Positions 15,167 to 22,129 of a stretch of DNA of 39,400 nucleotides are shown piece by piece. The notes beneath the pieces are model-generated. The model searched no databases. It was not told where the DNA came from and saw only the letters and a list, made by a program, of their open reading frames with translations. The DNA is from a virus, in IMG/VR virus record IMGVR_UViG_3300024351_000042, positions 1 to 39,400 of that record. One strand, written 5' to 3'. Position 1 is the first letter of the stretch, and every line of letters begins with the position of its first letter. A program made the translations under genes and the position numbers.

Positions 15167-15799
15167 TTACAATTGTTTAAGAGATCCGTCTGGATTACAT
15201 TTTGTTCTGTAAAGACGAGAATCTCTTTTTGCCATAACTCTAAGATTATATTTTTTTACAGTTTCAGACATTTTTGTTTTTATATCTGCTCCTAAAATTA
15301 TATAAGGATCATTATTATTAAACTGAATATCATCTCCAGCCCAAATTTTTAAATATTCTGGAACATAAATATATGATTTTTTATTCATAGCCATAAAAGT
15401 ACCCCATCCATAAGGTCTTTTTTGGCATTTTATTATAGAGACTTGTTGCTTTTCATTTTCTAATAATTTGGTTTTTAAACCTATTACAATTTTATCTTTT
15501 AAAAATTCATCAATTTTTATAATTATGTTTTCAAAATTTTCTATTAAAATATCATCATTGGCTATTATAATTTTTTCGTTGTTAGATTCAGACACGCCCC
15601 AATTCCATGCTGGATTAACATATATATTTTTATTTTTTGTAAGTATTTTTACTTTTTTAAAATCAAGTTTTATTTTATCGATTGGATTATTGTCTATTAT
15701 TATAATTTCATTGATGTAGTTAGACTGATTATATATACATATCATTTTTTCTAATAAAGTAACATTAACCCACATTGTTGGTATTATTACTGTGTACAT
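15167..15799 (-). CDS. GT2-family glycosyltransferase
   Basis: 210 residues. MYTVIIPTMWVN, INEIIIIDNNP, NPAWNWGVSESNNEKIIIANDDILIE (N-D-D as metal site), WGTFMAMNKKSY and WAGDDIQF give a full small GT-A enzyme. Follows another glycosyltransferase gene with a 2-base gap. Extremely AT-rich compared with the flanking genes, like the 1-2 kb cluster. Confidence 0.85.
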   Translation of the reverse strand: MYTVIIPTMWVNVTLLEKMICIYNQSNYINEIIIIDNNPIDKIKLDFKKVKILTKNKNIYVNPAWNWGVSESNNEKIIIANDDILIENFENIIIKIDEFLKDKIVIGLKTKLLENEKQQVSIIKCQKRPYGWGTFMAMNKKSYIYVPEYLKIWAGDDIQFNNNDPYIILGADIKTKMSETVKKYNLRVMAKRDSRLYRTKCNPDGSLKQL

Positions 15800-15801
15800 A
15801 T

Positions 15802-16563
15802 TTATTCTAAGCCAAAAAATTTATTTGTTTTAAATTTACCAAATTTAACTATTTTATCACTTCTGTGTTTTGTTCCGCTATCAGATTTTTCATGTCTAAT
15901 GTATATCCAAGCTGGATCAACTGTAACATTTGGTTTCCAGAAATCATCCGGTAAATTATCAATTCCTAACATCTTATGGTTTTTAATCAGTTGATCTTTA
16001 ATTTTGGTATGATTTCCTAAATCGTATATAGTTATTGGATTTGTTACTTTTTTTGTATTTATTATTAATGTTAATAATATAGCTATCATTCCATGATTAA
16101 TGTTTGTTTTATATTTAAATTTTTTAGTTTCCCCATCTATCATTGTGCAACCTTTTTTATAACCATATACATTTATAATTGTATTGTCATTGATAGACTT
16201 TTGTATATCATCAATTGCATTATAATATATCATATCATCATCATCTATTCTGGATGTTATTAAAAAATCACATTTAGTATATTCATTTTTTATAAAATCT
16301 TTTAACTGTTCTGAAGTCATAATTATTTTTTTAAAATTGCAATCAATTTTATTAATTTGATCTATATATTTTTTAGGTAATTTTTCATGTATTAATATTA
16401 TATGTGTAAAATTTAAATTTGATTGATTATTTAAAGATGGATATAAATACTTAGTCATTAATTTCATTCTGTATTCAATAACGATTTCATCTAATAAAAA
16501 CTTTCTAAATCTCATATTTTTTTGATTTAAAAATCTAGTAATTACAAAATGCTTTAAATTCAT
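15802..16563 (-). CDS. Rhamnosyltransferase-like glycosyltransferase
   Basis: 253 residues. HFVITRFLNQKNMRFRKFLLDEIV at the start and FLITSRIDDDDMIYYNAID near residue 106 match the putative rhamnosyltransferase family (Pfam Rhamno_transf: ITRFN...TRLDDDD). The D-D-D-D is the likely metal site. AGGAC precedes the ATG. A terminator upstream separates it from 16639-17067. Confidence 0.75.
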   Translation of the reverse strand: MNLKHFVITRFLNQKNMRFRKFLLDEIVIEYRMKLMTKYLYPSLNNQSNLNFTHIILIHEKLPKKYIDQINKIDCNFKKIIMTSEQLKDFIKNEYTKCDFLITSRIDDDDMIYYNAIDDIQKSINDNTIINVYGYKKGCTMIDGETKKFKYKTNINHGMIAILLTLIINTKKVTNPITIYDLGNHTKIKDQLIKNHKMLGIDNLPDDFWKPNVTVDPAWIYIRHEKSDSGTKHRSDKIVKFGKFKTNKFFGLE

Positions 16564-16583
16564 TTTTATGTCCTATAAAACAA

Positions 16584-16614
16584 AAAACCAATATCTATTA
16601 TAGATAATGGTTTT
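16584..16614 (-). terminator. Hairpin terminator, possibly two-way
   Basis: Minus strand: AAAACCA, TATCTAT / ATAGATA, TGGTTTT, then TTTGTTTT. Lies after the stop of 16639-17067. The other strand also ends in a T-rich run (TTTTGTGTGTT). Confidence 0.75.
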
Positions 16615-16638
16615 GTGTGTTAAATTTGATTGCATAAA

Positions 16639-17067
16639 TTATTTTTCTTCTGCTAGTCTAATAGGAACTTCTTTAGTCTTAATGCTAGATGTTTTTACAT
16701 CATCTAAAGGAAGTTTAGTGTTAGCATTTGGAATTTCGTGATAGCCAAATTGCTTAATAGCATTGTGATATCCTTCTGCATAACTAGAATTTTGATAGAC
16801 TTTTGCTGCTGCCATAAATCCATCTGTATAAGCACCCGGAGTTGATGGAGTTCCCATTCTAATAATAGCATCACGATATCCATCATCGTAAGATGGCTTA
16901 TAACGCTGTTCCTGTAATTCATCTCTCAGAATGCGTGATTCAGCATTGAAAACACTAATCATAAATCCATATCTATAGTTTTGATAAACAATGTATGCAG
17001 TAGAAAAGAAAATGTAAGTGAAAGAAAAGAAAAGAGCTACTCCAAAAAACTTCTTAAGATTATCCAT
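16639..17067 (-). CDS. Membrane-anchored protein with YxxGYxxA repeats
   Basis: 142 residues. N-terminal helix FFGVALFFSFTYIFFSTAYIVY, then repeated units DDGYRDAI, TDGFMAAA, AEGYHNAI, spaced about 20 residues. Such repeats usually form helical hairpins. Probably one membrane anchor with an outside domain. Function unknown. A terminator follows. Confidence 0.65.
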   Translation of the reverse strand: MDNLKKFFGVALFFSFTYIFFSTAYIVYQNYRYGFMISVFNAESRILRDELQEQRYKPSYDDGYRDAIIRMGTPSTPGAYTDGFMAAAKVYQNSSYAEGYHNAIKQFGYHEIPNANTKLPLDDVKTSSIKTKEVPIRLAEEK

Positions 17068-17120
17068 GATATTCTCCTTCGGTTAAAGTTTTAATTATTG
17101 TACAAATCACAAAAAAAATT

Positions 17121-17306
17121 TCAAGCCACAATACTAACCAAATCATATCTTCTTGTAAGTCTATCATTTCCATATACTTGAGAGTACAACTCTCTTATAT
17201 CATCGGCTTGTTCTAGATTTATATTTCTAGTTTTTTCGCCCAATTCTCTAGCCATTGCTTTGGCTATTTTGATCGCTGTTCTTTCGGCTTTCTTTTGGCG
17301 ATTCAT
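17121..17306 (-). CDS. Unknown small basic protein
   Basis: 61 residues, helical and basic at the start (MNRQKKAERTAIKIAKAMAREL). GGAGAG precedes ATG. Overlaps the upstream gene by 59 bases, long for this genome, so one of the two could be mis-framed. Confidence 0.55.
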   Translation of the reverse strand: MNRQKKAERTAIKIAKAMARELGEKTRNINLEQADDIRELYSQVYGNDRLTRRYDLVSIVA

Positions 17307-17484
17307 ATGCTCTCCATCGCAAGTTCTGACTTCCTGTAAACTCTCTAGTCTTCTCGACTACTATATTGGCGTGTTCTGTATTTAAGCAATTAAAAATAAA
17401 AGCTTTTTTAAAGTCTGGAGAAAACTGAGTATTATCAACTTTAGAAAAAACTTCGTTGTGTTCATTAAAAACAACAACTTTCAT
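17248..17484 (-). CDS. Unknown small protein
   Basis: 78 residues: MKVVVFNEHNEVFSKVDN, then KKAFIFNCLNTEHANIVVEK. ATG overlaps the previous stop by 4 bases. The polar C-terminal 20 residues lie in the overlap with the next gene. Confidence 0.55.
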   Translation of the reverse strand: MKVVVFNEHNEVFSKVDNTQFSPDFKKAFIFNCLNTEHANIVVEKTREFTGSQNLRWRAYESPKESRKNSDQNSQSNG

Positions 17485-17696
17485 TTTTTTAATATTTTGT
17501 ATCCCATACTCGTAAGACTGGATTCCGTTAATAAATCACCTCTTTTTCCTGCGTTGCCTTGACCAAACATTAATCTAATTTCTTTTCCTGTACGCTCAAC
17601 CCAGATTTGTTCAGGCATCTTCCTAGAACAAACATGGATAACATATCTTGTCCAGTCTGATCTAGGAAGTACCCATTTTTCATACTTAGTCTTCAT
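17481..17696 (-). CDS. Unknown small protein
   Basis: 71 residues from ATG at 17696 (a TTG lies two codons earlier). Contains WVERTGKEIRLMFGQGNAGKRGDLL. Overlaps the end of the exported protein gene by 11 bases. Not recognised. Confidence 0.55.
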   Translation of the reverse strand: MKTKYEKWVLPRSDWTRYVIHVCSRKMPEQIWVERTGKEIRLMFGQGNAGKRGDLLTESSLTSMGYKILKK

Positions 17697-17922
17697 ATTC
17701 AATTACCATAGTGTAAGTCCAAGAAGAACCGCTTCCAGAAGAACTACGACTAATAGTTTGATATGAAGTTGAAATAAGTCTGGCATTACGATAACAGTCG
17801 TTCATAGCTTCTGACAAAGTTTTACCAAAGCCAGTCACAGTATTGCGAACTTTCTTTTTTGCAAAAGCAAATCCAACTGTTAAGAGTGAAAGCCCAGTAG
17901 TTAGAAAAAACCTTCTGTACAT
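17686..17922 (-). CDS. Small exported protein
   Basis: 78 residues from ATG at 17922, preceded by AAGGAG; the frame reaches 17982 but that part lies within the preceding small gene. MYRRFFLTTGLSLLTVGFAFA is a clear signal peptide with an A-F-A cleavage site, followed by KKKVRNTVTGFGKTLSEAMNDCYRNA and a Ser/Gly-rich stretch. It stands second in a promoter-driven pair with a micro membrane protein. Confidence 0.75.
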   Translation of the reverse strand: MYRRFFLTTGLSLLTVGFAFAKKKVRNTVTGFGKTLSEAMNDCYRNARLISTSYQTISRSSSGSGSSWTYTMVIEYED

Positions 17923-17924
17923 AA

Positions 17925-18011
17925 TTATCTCCTTATAAAACCACCAATGAATCCAAGCAAACAAGACAAAAAGACAAACCAATCAAATCCAGCTGTAGGT
18001 TTTAGTGGCAT
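17925..18011 (-). CDS. 28-residue membrane peptide
   Basis: ATG at 18011, product MPLKPTAGFDWFVFLSCLLG followed by FIGGFIRR: one hydrophobic helix with a basic end. Its ATG comes only 5 bases after CGAATAAG of the promoter, so the mRNA is predicted leaderless or nearly so. Its stop (AGGAGATAA) contains the ribosome site of the next gene. Confidence 0.6.
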   Translation of the reverse strand: MPLKPTAGFDWFVFLSCLLGFIGGFIRR

Positions 18012-18013
18012 GA

Positions 18014-18277
18014 CTACTTATTCGCTTTCTGCACAATTTTATTTAGGGCATCTACATCAAATTTAGAAGTGCCAAAGAAAGAATTAGAATTCTTCTTTTT
18101 AGTGTTAAGATTGACTCCAGAACGCTTTAATGAATAAGCCCTATTTCTTACAGAAGAAACACTAATTTTAAAGTGTTCAGCGACTTCTTCAACAGAGTCT
18201 TTTTCGGTAAATACTTTTACGAATTCCTCCGGAGTAATGTCTCTATTTTGCTTCCAAGTCTGTCCTTTAGTAGCCAT
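18014..18277 (-). CDS. Helix-turn-helix DNA-binding protein
   Basis: 87 residues. ITPEEFVKVFTEKDSVEEVAEHFKISVSSVRNRAYSLKRSGV is a helix-turn-helix of the type common in phage regulators: a 'work-list' helix, turn at H-F-K-I-S and recognition helix SSVRNRAYSLK. The tail NTKKKNSNSFFGTSKFDV is flexible. The end of the gene carries a promoter copy, so gene and promoter evolved overlapped. Possible transcription regulator. Confidence 0.75.
   Translation of the reverse strand: MATKGQTWKQNRDITPEEFVKVFTEKDSVEEVAEHFKISVSSVRNRAYSLKRSGVNLNTKKKNSNSFFGTSKFDVDALNKIVQKANK
18017..18047 (-). promoter_or_regulatory. Promoter copy inside the 3' end of an HTH gene
   Basis: TAAATAAAA, 15 bases, CGAATAAG, overlapping the last codons of 18014-18277. 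Drives 18011 and 17922. Confidence 0.75.
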
Positions 18278-18298
18278 TTTAAAATCTTCCTTTCTAAG

Positions 18299-18508
18299 TT
18301 ATGCCAACAATTCATCATCAACATTAAGAACCTTCATTACAGCCAGCTTATCACGATGATAAGTCCTAAAAACTGTTTTATGTTCTTTGTAGTGATCTAC
18401 AATCTTTAGCGTTACAAGTGGTTTGCCACTCTTAGAAACCCACTCTCTTTCAAGAAAACCAGCCCTAAGAGTATTGTCTTTGTAACCTTTAACAAGGTAC
18501 ATCTTCAT
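18299..18508 (-). CDS. Unknown small protein
   Basis: 69 residues: MKMYLVKGYKDNTLRAGFLER, KPLVTLKIVDHYKEHKTVFRTY. GAGGAA before ATG. Beta-rich. Not recognised. Confidence 0.6.
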   Translation of the reverse strand: MKMYLVKGYKDNTLRAGFLEREWVSKSGKPLVTLKIVDHYKEHKTVFRTYHRDKLAVMKVLNVDDELLA

Positions 18509-18519
18509 TTTTATTCCTC

Positions 18520-18678
18520 CTATTTTGGAAATGTATATGTATATCTTAAACTTACATTTATTTTGTCTATCTCCCTAGAATCATAAGGAGATATACTTGT
18601 TGATACAGTTTGCTCTACAGTTCCGCATCCACTACTAATCACGAGGAGCGGTAAGATCATTAGCAAGAATTTCATCAT
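18520..18678 (-). CDS. Small putative lipoprotein
   Basis: 52 residues from ATG at 18678 (a second ATG follows at once), with AAAGGA upstream. MMKFLLMILPLLVISSGCGTV is a lipoprotein-like signal with a cysteine after SSG, a slightly non-standard lipobox. Mature part about 33 residues. Overlaps the upstream gene by 44 bases. Could act at the cell envelope in lysis or exclusion. Confidence 0.6.
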   Translation of the reverse strand: MMKFLLMILPLLVISSGCGTVEQTVSTSISPYDSREIDKINVSLRYTYTFPK

Positions 18679-18829
18679 TGACAATCCTTTGTTGTGCTTC
18701 TGCTTCTCGCTTAGTGATATAAGCACCTACAATTTGTGAGTTCATATCTGTAACAAGATAGTTAGCTTTCACAAAGCTATCACCAACTTTTGTCCACAGT
18801 TCAAATTTCTTATGAGTGCGAATAATCAT
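18635..18829 (-). CDS. Unknown small protein
   Basis: 64 residues: MIIRTHKKFELWTKVGDSFVKANYLV then a helical EAEAQQRIVNDEIL. First gene after promoter 18852, with AAAGGAG. Confidence 0.6.
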   Translation of the reverse strand: MIIRTHKKFELWTKVGDSFVKANYLVTDMNSQIVGAYITKREAEAQQRIVNDEILANDLTAPRD

Positions 18830-18842
18830 TTGTTTCTCCTTT

Positions 18843-19076
18843 CTATATAATCTTATTCGTTTGTAAAGATTTTTTATTTAAAAAATTTTGATATTTATTC
18901 CATTCACTTTCATACTTCCAAGGCTTTTCAAAATAATAAATAAGTCTTGCGATTGGATCATCGTCAACAACTTCTCCGCTTGGAAGTTCTGTGTTTCCTG
19001 CGTTATCCCATTCGCCTTCTTCTTTAAGCCATCTAGCTAAAGATAGGGTATTAGATTTGATTTCCCACCATACCAT
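18843..19076 (-). CDS. Unknown small Trp-rich protein
   Basis: 77 residues: MVWWEIKSNTLSLARWLKEEGEWDNAG, then IARLIYYFEKPWKYESEWNKY. Overlaps the upstream gene by 26 bases and the promoter at its 3' end. Not recognised. Confidence 0.55.
   Translation of the reverse strand: MVWWEIKSNTLSLARWLKEEGEWDNAGNTELPSGEVVDDDPIARLIYYFEKPWKYESEWNKYQNFLNKKSLQTNKII
18852..18881 (-). promoter_or_regulatory. Promoter copy
   Basis: TAAATA, 15 bases, CGAATAAG, then ATTATATAG and AAAGGAG. Drives 18829. The distal box lies inside the end of 18843-19076. Confidence 0.8.
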
Positions 19077-19323
19077 TTTTAATTTCCTTTTCTAAAGAAC
19101 TTAAAGCCTTCTCCAATACATTATACTTGATTGGATAAAAAAGAACTCTCATATTTTGAGGTTCTGTTCTATCTTTTACTTTTATAAGTACGCTTCTATC
19201 ATCAATATTTTTTATAATTAATCCACTATCAAAGTTATTACAGTTTATTTGTACTTCGCCATTTTTTGATTGGGTATTTTCTGCTGCAAAATAATTTAAA
19301 AGCATTCTGTAAGACTCAATCAT
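19051..19323 (-). CDS. Unknown protein
   Basis: 90 residues from ATG at 19323 (AATGATTGA junction with the upstream gene). Strands LIIKNIDDRSVLIKVKDR, helical ends. Not recognised. Confidence 0.55.
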   Translation of the reverse strand: MIESYRMLLNYFAAENTQSKNGEVQINCNNFDSGLIIKNIDDRSVLIKVKDRTEPQNMRVLFYPIKYNVLEKALSSLEKEIKNGMVGNQI

Positions 19324-19579
19324 TATTGATAACCACCTCTCCACTATCGTAAACAATTACAAAATAACTAGCGACAATCTTGCCAGCTTTAGGCAAAAAA
19401 GGATTGTTAATGCTTTGCCAAATATTAACTCTATATCTATTAGCAAATACATTAACGGCAGTTGCCTTGATAATATTAATATTATCTGGTTTTCCCATTT
19501 GAATAAAAACTTCATTTAAGATTTTATCTTCGCTCATCCTTGGCTTCTTTGTTTTTGGCTGTTCTTCAAATGTTGTCAT
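19316..19579 (-). CDS. Unknown protein
   Basis: 87 residues; basic N-terminus (EEQPKTKKPRMSEDK) and strand-rich C-terminus (VASYFVIVYDSGEVVI). AGAGGA precedes ATG. Confidence 0.55.
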   Translation of the reverse strand: MTTFEEQPKTKKPRMSEDKILNEVFIQMGKPDNINIIKATAVNVFANRYRVNIWQSINNPFLPKAGKIVASYFVIVYDSGEVVINND

Positions 19580-19594
19580 AACATCCTCTATTTA

Positions 19595-19804
19595 TTATTC
19601 GTTTGATGTTTCAAAAATTTCATCAAAATCTTTTTTAGTAAAAGAATTATACTTAAGCTTTTTCTTTATAGCTTTCGTACTAATAGTTACACTATCTTCA
19701 TCAAATGATATAGACCATTGTTGATCTGTATAATTACGAAGATTGACATTTGCAGTATACTCACTCTTGGCATTTAGATAATGAAGTATATCGTCTTTGC
19801 TCAT
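19595..19804 (-). CDS. Unknown small protein ending in CGAATAAT
   Basis: 69 residues: MSKDDILHYLNAKSEYTANV, then a beta segment. The stop is formed within CGAATAAT, a one-mismatch form of the promoter box, but no distal box is visible 15 bases further up. Confidence 0.55.
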   Translation of the reverse strand: MSKDDILHYLNAKSEYTANVNLRNYTDQQWSISFDEDSVTISTKAIKKKLKYNSFTKKDFDEIFETSNE

Positions 19805-19806
19805 TG

Positions 19807-20037
19807 CTAATCCTTTACATAGTTTTCGCTGATAATTTCCTGTAAGCTTTCATGAACATAAGCCCAATCCATATTCTCATCAATAAAGTTAGCTATGTTT
19901 GCCCATGTTTCATTATCTTTAAAAGTCTTGCCAGCCTTTCTTTCAAAGACATTAGCTTCCCAAAAGGCAAAGATAATATTCTTTGATCCATTAGCTTTTG
20001 CTTCTTGAAGCATATTGATTGCTTGGTCTATCTTCAT
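19807..20037 (-). CDS. Unknown small protein
   Basis: 76 residues: MKIDQAINMLQEAKANGSKNIIFAFWEANVF... a form seen in small phage proteins (helix, GSKNIIFAFW strand, acidic helix). Overlaps the upstream gene by 4 bases (ATGA). Confidence 0.6.
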   Translation of the reverse strand: MKIDQAINMLQEAKANGSKNIIFAFWEANVFERKAGKTFKDNETWANIANFIDENMDWAYVHESLQEIISENYVKD

Positions 20038-20276
20038 GATCGCTGCCTCTTTTCATGATAAAAGCCAGTAAACAAACTATTTTCAATCTTCCACTTCATT
20101 CCAGTTCTTTTATTTAGCATAGAACAAGTTTCTTCTGCCCTAGCCTTATCGGTAAACTCAAGACGAGTAACCTTCTTTATATCATTCCACCAGTCATATC
20201 TTTCTTTAATACCCATATCATTAAGGAAAGATTTATCTGATAAAGTAACAATCCATCCATCGCCCATGTCAATCAT
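20034..20276 (-). CDS. Unknown protein, tandem paralogue of 20276-20497
   Basis: 80 residues from ATG at 20276, which shares a base with the previous stop and has GGGAG upstream. DGWIVTLSDKSFLNDM, YDWWNDIKKVTRLEFTDKARA and MKWKIENSL line up with the neighbour's product. Function unknown. Confidence 0.65.
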   Translation of the reverse strand: MIDMGDGWIVTLSDKSFLNDMGIKERYDWWNDIKKVTRLEFTDKARAEETCSMLNKRTGMKWKIENSLFTGFYHEKRQRS

Positions 20277-20497
20277 TATTGCTCCCAATAGTTAGACTCA
20301 AGAACACTGCAAACTTCCCAATCAAGCCAAGTTCTTTCTGCAAGATACTTGCTAATTCGCAATGCTTCTTCTTTAGTGTCAAATATTAGTTTCTTAGAAT
20401 ACTGACGAATGCCATCCCAAAAGTCTGCCTTGTCCATTTTCGACATCATCGTAAAATGGTCACGATTCTTCAATCGAACAATAAAAACATCTACCAT
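20276..20497 (-). CDS. Unknown protein, tandem paralogue of 20034-20276
   Basis: 73 residues from ATG at 20497, preceded by AAAAGGAG; the frame extends through the promoter to 20548, which is not believable. DVFIVRLKNRDHFTMM, ADFWDGIRQYSKKLIFDTKEEA and LDWEVCSVL match the next gene. First gene after promoter 20528. Confidence 0.65.
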   Translation of the reverse strand: MVDVFIVRLKNRDHFTMMSKMDKADFWDGIRQYSKKLIFDTKEEALRISKYLAERTWLDWEVCSVLESNYWEQ

Positions 20498-20527
20498 AGC
20501 AACTCCTTTTCTTGACAGGTCTATATT

Positions 20528-20556
20528 CTTATTCGTTTTGTTTACCAATTTATTTT
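20528..20556 (-). promoter_or_regulatory. Promoter copy
   Basis: AAAATA, 15 bases, CGAATAAG, then AATATAG. It overlaps the last codons of 20542-20736. Confidence 0.75.
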
Positions 20557-20736
20557 TCTTTTTTCGTATGGTTCTTCCTGTCCAGAAGAATAGTGTTCAA
20601 TCGTAATAGAACATTCGTCTGGAAGTATAGTTATAAGAACATCTTCCTTTCCATCATCATTAGATAGATTGATAATTACTTTTTTAAATTCGTTATGAGT
20701 ATACTGATTTGAAGAATCTATTACAGTAATCATCAT
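20542..20736 (-). CDS. Unknown small protein
   Basis: 64 residues: MMITVIDSSNQYTHNEF, VLITILPDECSITIEHY. TTAGAGG before ATG. Stop lies within the following promoter. Not recognised. Confidence 0.55.
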   Translation of the reverse strand: MMITVIDSSNQYTHNEFKKVIINLSNDDGKEDVLITILPDECSITIEHYSSGQEEPYEKRKINW

Positions 20737-20750
20737 TGCCTCTAAATTAG

Positions 20751-20823
20751 TGGGCTACGAAAGACTTGCACTTTCACTCACCGAATTATGAGTTCGGAGC
20801 TTTACTATTTAAGCTAGTAGCCC
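20751..20823 (-). tRNA. tRNA-Met-like (anticodon CAT), unusual D-loop
   Basis: 73 bases fold as a cloverleaf: acceptor GGGCTAC/GTAGCCC (7 pairs), D-stem GCTT/AAGC, anticodon stem CCGAA/TTCGG with loop CTCATAA (anticodon CAT), T-stem GAAAG/CTTTC, discriminator A. No CCA is encoded. Two oddities: the 8-base D-loop AAATAGTA lacks the G18-G19 pair and the T-loop reads TGCAAGT, not TTCRANY. Both partners of the usual elbow contact are therefore changed. CAT could also be an Ile2 tRNA after lysidine modification. Confidence 0.75.
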
Positions 20824-20828
20824 TTGTA

Positions 20829-21233
20829 TTAATCGTTGTCGTACTCGCCAAACCTTCTAGCAACTTCTTGCCTTGCGTTTTTAATTCGCCTTTCAGATTT
20901 TACAAATGGTTGTTTGTTTACCAAATCCTCAAACATTGATTGCATAGCCCTGTCTTGATATAGCAGAGGAGTTATTAGATTGTCTTTTAGATTTTCTGCA
21001 ATGCTAATCACTACTTCAAAATCTATAGAGTCCGAGATTGCATCGTATTGTTCATCAACTTCTTTGCTAGAAAGTGATTTGTATTGTTCAAATCCGTTAC
21101 CACTTAAAACAGAATAGGCAAATTCGTAATCGCCTTTCTCCATACTTGATTGAAGTTCAAGCATATCATTAGCCATGCAAATAAACTTCTTATCTTCAGT
21201 TGTGCAATAGTCATAGCAGTTTACAGTCTTCAT
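20829..21233 (-). CDS. Unknown protein, related to 25172-25423
   Basis: 134 residues. The N-terminal half MANDMLELQSSMEKGDYEFAYSVLSGNGFEQYKSLSSKEVD corresponds to MAHDIMQIREDIENGDYELVCSILQGEGWEQYNKLTDYQID of the protein at 25172. Its ending, KSERRIKNARQEVARRFGEYD, is basic. Directly upstream of the tRNA-Met-like gene, which it may share a transcript with. Confidence 0.65.
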   Translation of the reverse strand: MKTVNCYDYCTTEDKKFICMANDMLELQSSMEKGDYEFAYSVLSGNGFEQYKSLSSKEVDEQYDAISDSIDFEVVISIAENLKDNLITPLLYQDRAMQSMFEDLVNKQPFVKSERRIKNARQEVARRFGEYDND

Positions 21234-21247
21234 GATTAATTCCTTTT

Positions 21248-21436
21248 CTAAAGTTTTTTTACTTTCAAATAGTATTCATTTACATAAACCAGATCATCAT
21301 CTTCACCAACTTCAAAAACATCTCCGTCATTATTCCAAATCAAATCTCCAAGCGATATGTTTTCGTCCAACACCATGTACATCACATTATCATTCATAAC
21401 AAAATGACCATTTTCACATTTAAATTCTTCAAGCAT
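21248..21436 (-). CDS. Small acidic protein, related to 24930-25106
   Basis: 62 residues: MYMVLDENISLGDLIWNNDGDVFEVGEDDDLVYVNEYYLKV matches the gene product at 24930 (FDDINIGDQVYNPLSDVLIHIDEDDDIEYVNNNYFKI). Strand-rich acidic fold. First gene after promoter 21460. Confidence 0.65.
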   Translation of the reverse strand: MLEEFKCENGHFVMNDNVMYMVLDENISLGDLIWNNDGDVFEVGEDDDLVYVNEYYLKVKKL

Positions 21437-21459
21437 GATTAACTCCTTTTCTATATAAT

Positions 21460-21489
21460 CTTATTCGTTGAAAGTTAAAAAATATTTAC
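21460..21489 (-). promoter_or_regulatory. Promoter copy
   Basis: GTAAATA, 15 bases, CGAATAAG, ATTATATAG, AAAAGGAG. Drives 21436 and 21233, and probably the tRNA-Met-like gene. Confidence 0.8.
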
Positions 21490-21493
21490 TGAA

Positions 21494-22129
21494 TTAAAAT
21501 CCGTTTGTGTAAATATATGATCTGAAGTTACCATATGCCCATACAAGTCTAAATCCTTCTAGTTCACTCTCTTGTAGTGGATATTGAACACCGCTCAAGG
21601 AAAGTTCTTTGTTCACAACTTGTTTAATAGATTCTCCTTGCTCAAGTTTATTTCGCCAAGTTACTCTACTGAGTGCAGTACCAAGATATCCTTCAAAATT
21701 AATCATCTTTTCTAGGATGATAAACGCCCCACCAACTTTGCATTTAGATTTGATCTTTTCAATAAAGCCTTTTCTTTTAGATGGATGAACAAAACATAAA
21801 GCTAAAATACTTGTAGCAAAAGAATACTCTTGAATTGGTATATGTAAAAAGTCTCCAATAATAAGTCTTTCTTGATTACCCTTGTACCTGTCTGCCATCT
21901 CAACACATTTTTCGATTGGTGTAAAGTTTACACACCTTTCTTCAATCATGTTTGATAAAGCAATTTCTACATTGCCTGTACTAGCACCAAAATCATATAC
22001 ATAAGAATCTTTCTCCATGTATACAGATGCAATCTCTGGCAAGAAGTGGTTGACAAAATCTTTGTGCCAAAACAATTGGCCTTTTAAATGGTCGTCAAAC
22101 TGATCGGCTATTTTTTCAAACTGAAACAT
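21494..22129 (-). CDS. SAM-dependent methyltransferase, CmoA-like
   Basis: 211 residues. FEKIADQFDDHL, YVYDFGASTGNVEIALSNM (SAM motif I), LIIGDFLHIPI, SILALCFVHPSKRKGFIEKI, KVGGAFIILEKMINFEG and the C-terminal WAYGNFRSYIYT follow the layout of CmoA (carboxy-SAM synthase: VYDLGCSLG ... GGALVLSEKF ... CFNFGS), which acts in tRNA wobble-uridine modification. True CmoA activity is not certain. It overlaps the DNA methyltransferase gene by 22 bases. Confidence 0.7.
   Translation of the reverse strand: MFQFEKIADQFDDHLKGQLFWHKDFVNHFLPEIASVYMEKDSYVYDFGASTGNVEIALSNMIEERCVNFTPIEKCVEMADRYKGNQERLIIGDFLHIPIQEYSFATSILALCFVHPSKRKGFIEKIKSKCKVGGAFIILEKMINFEGYLGTALSRVTWRNKLEQGESIKQVVNKELSLSGVQYPLQESELEGFRLVWAYGNFRSYIYTNGF

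Noticed and set aside
17481-17982. Extension of the exported protein to a start at 17982
   Set aside because: The extra 20 residues lie inside the micro membrane gene 17925-18011; the ATG at 17922 has AAGGAG and gives a clean signal peptide.
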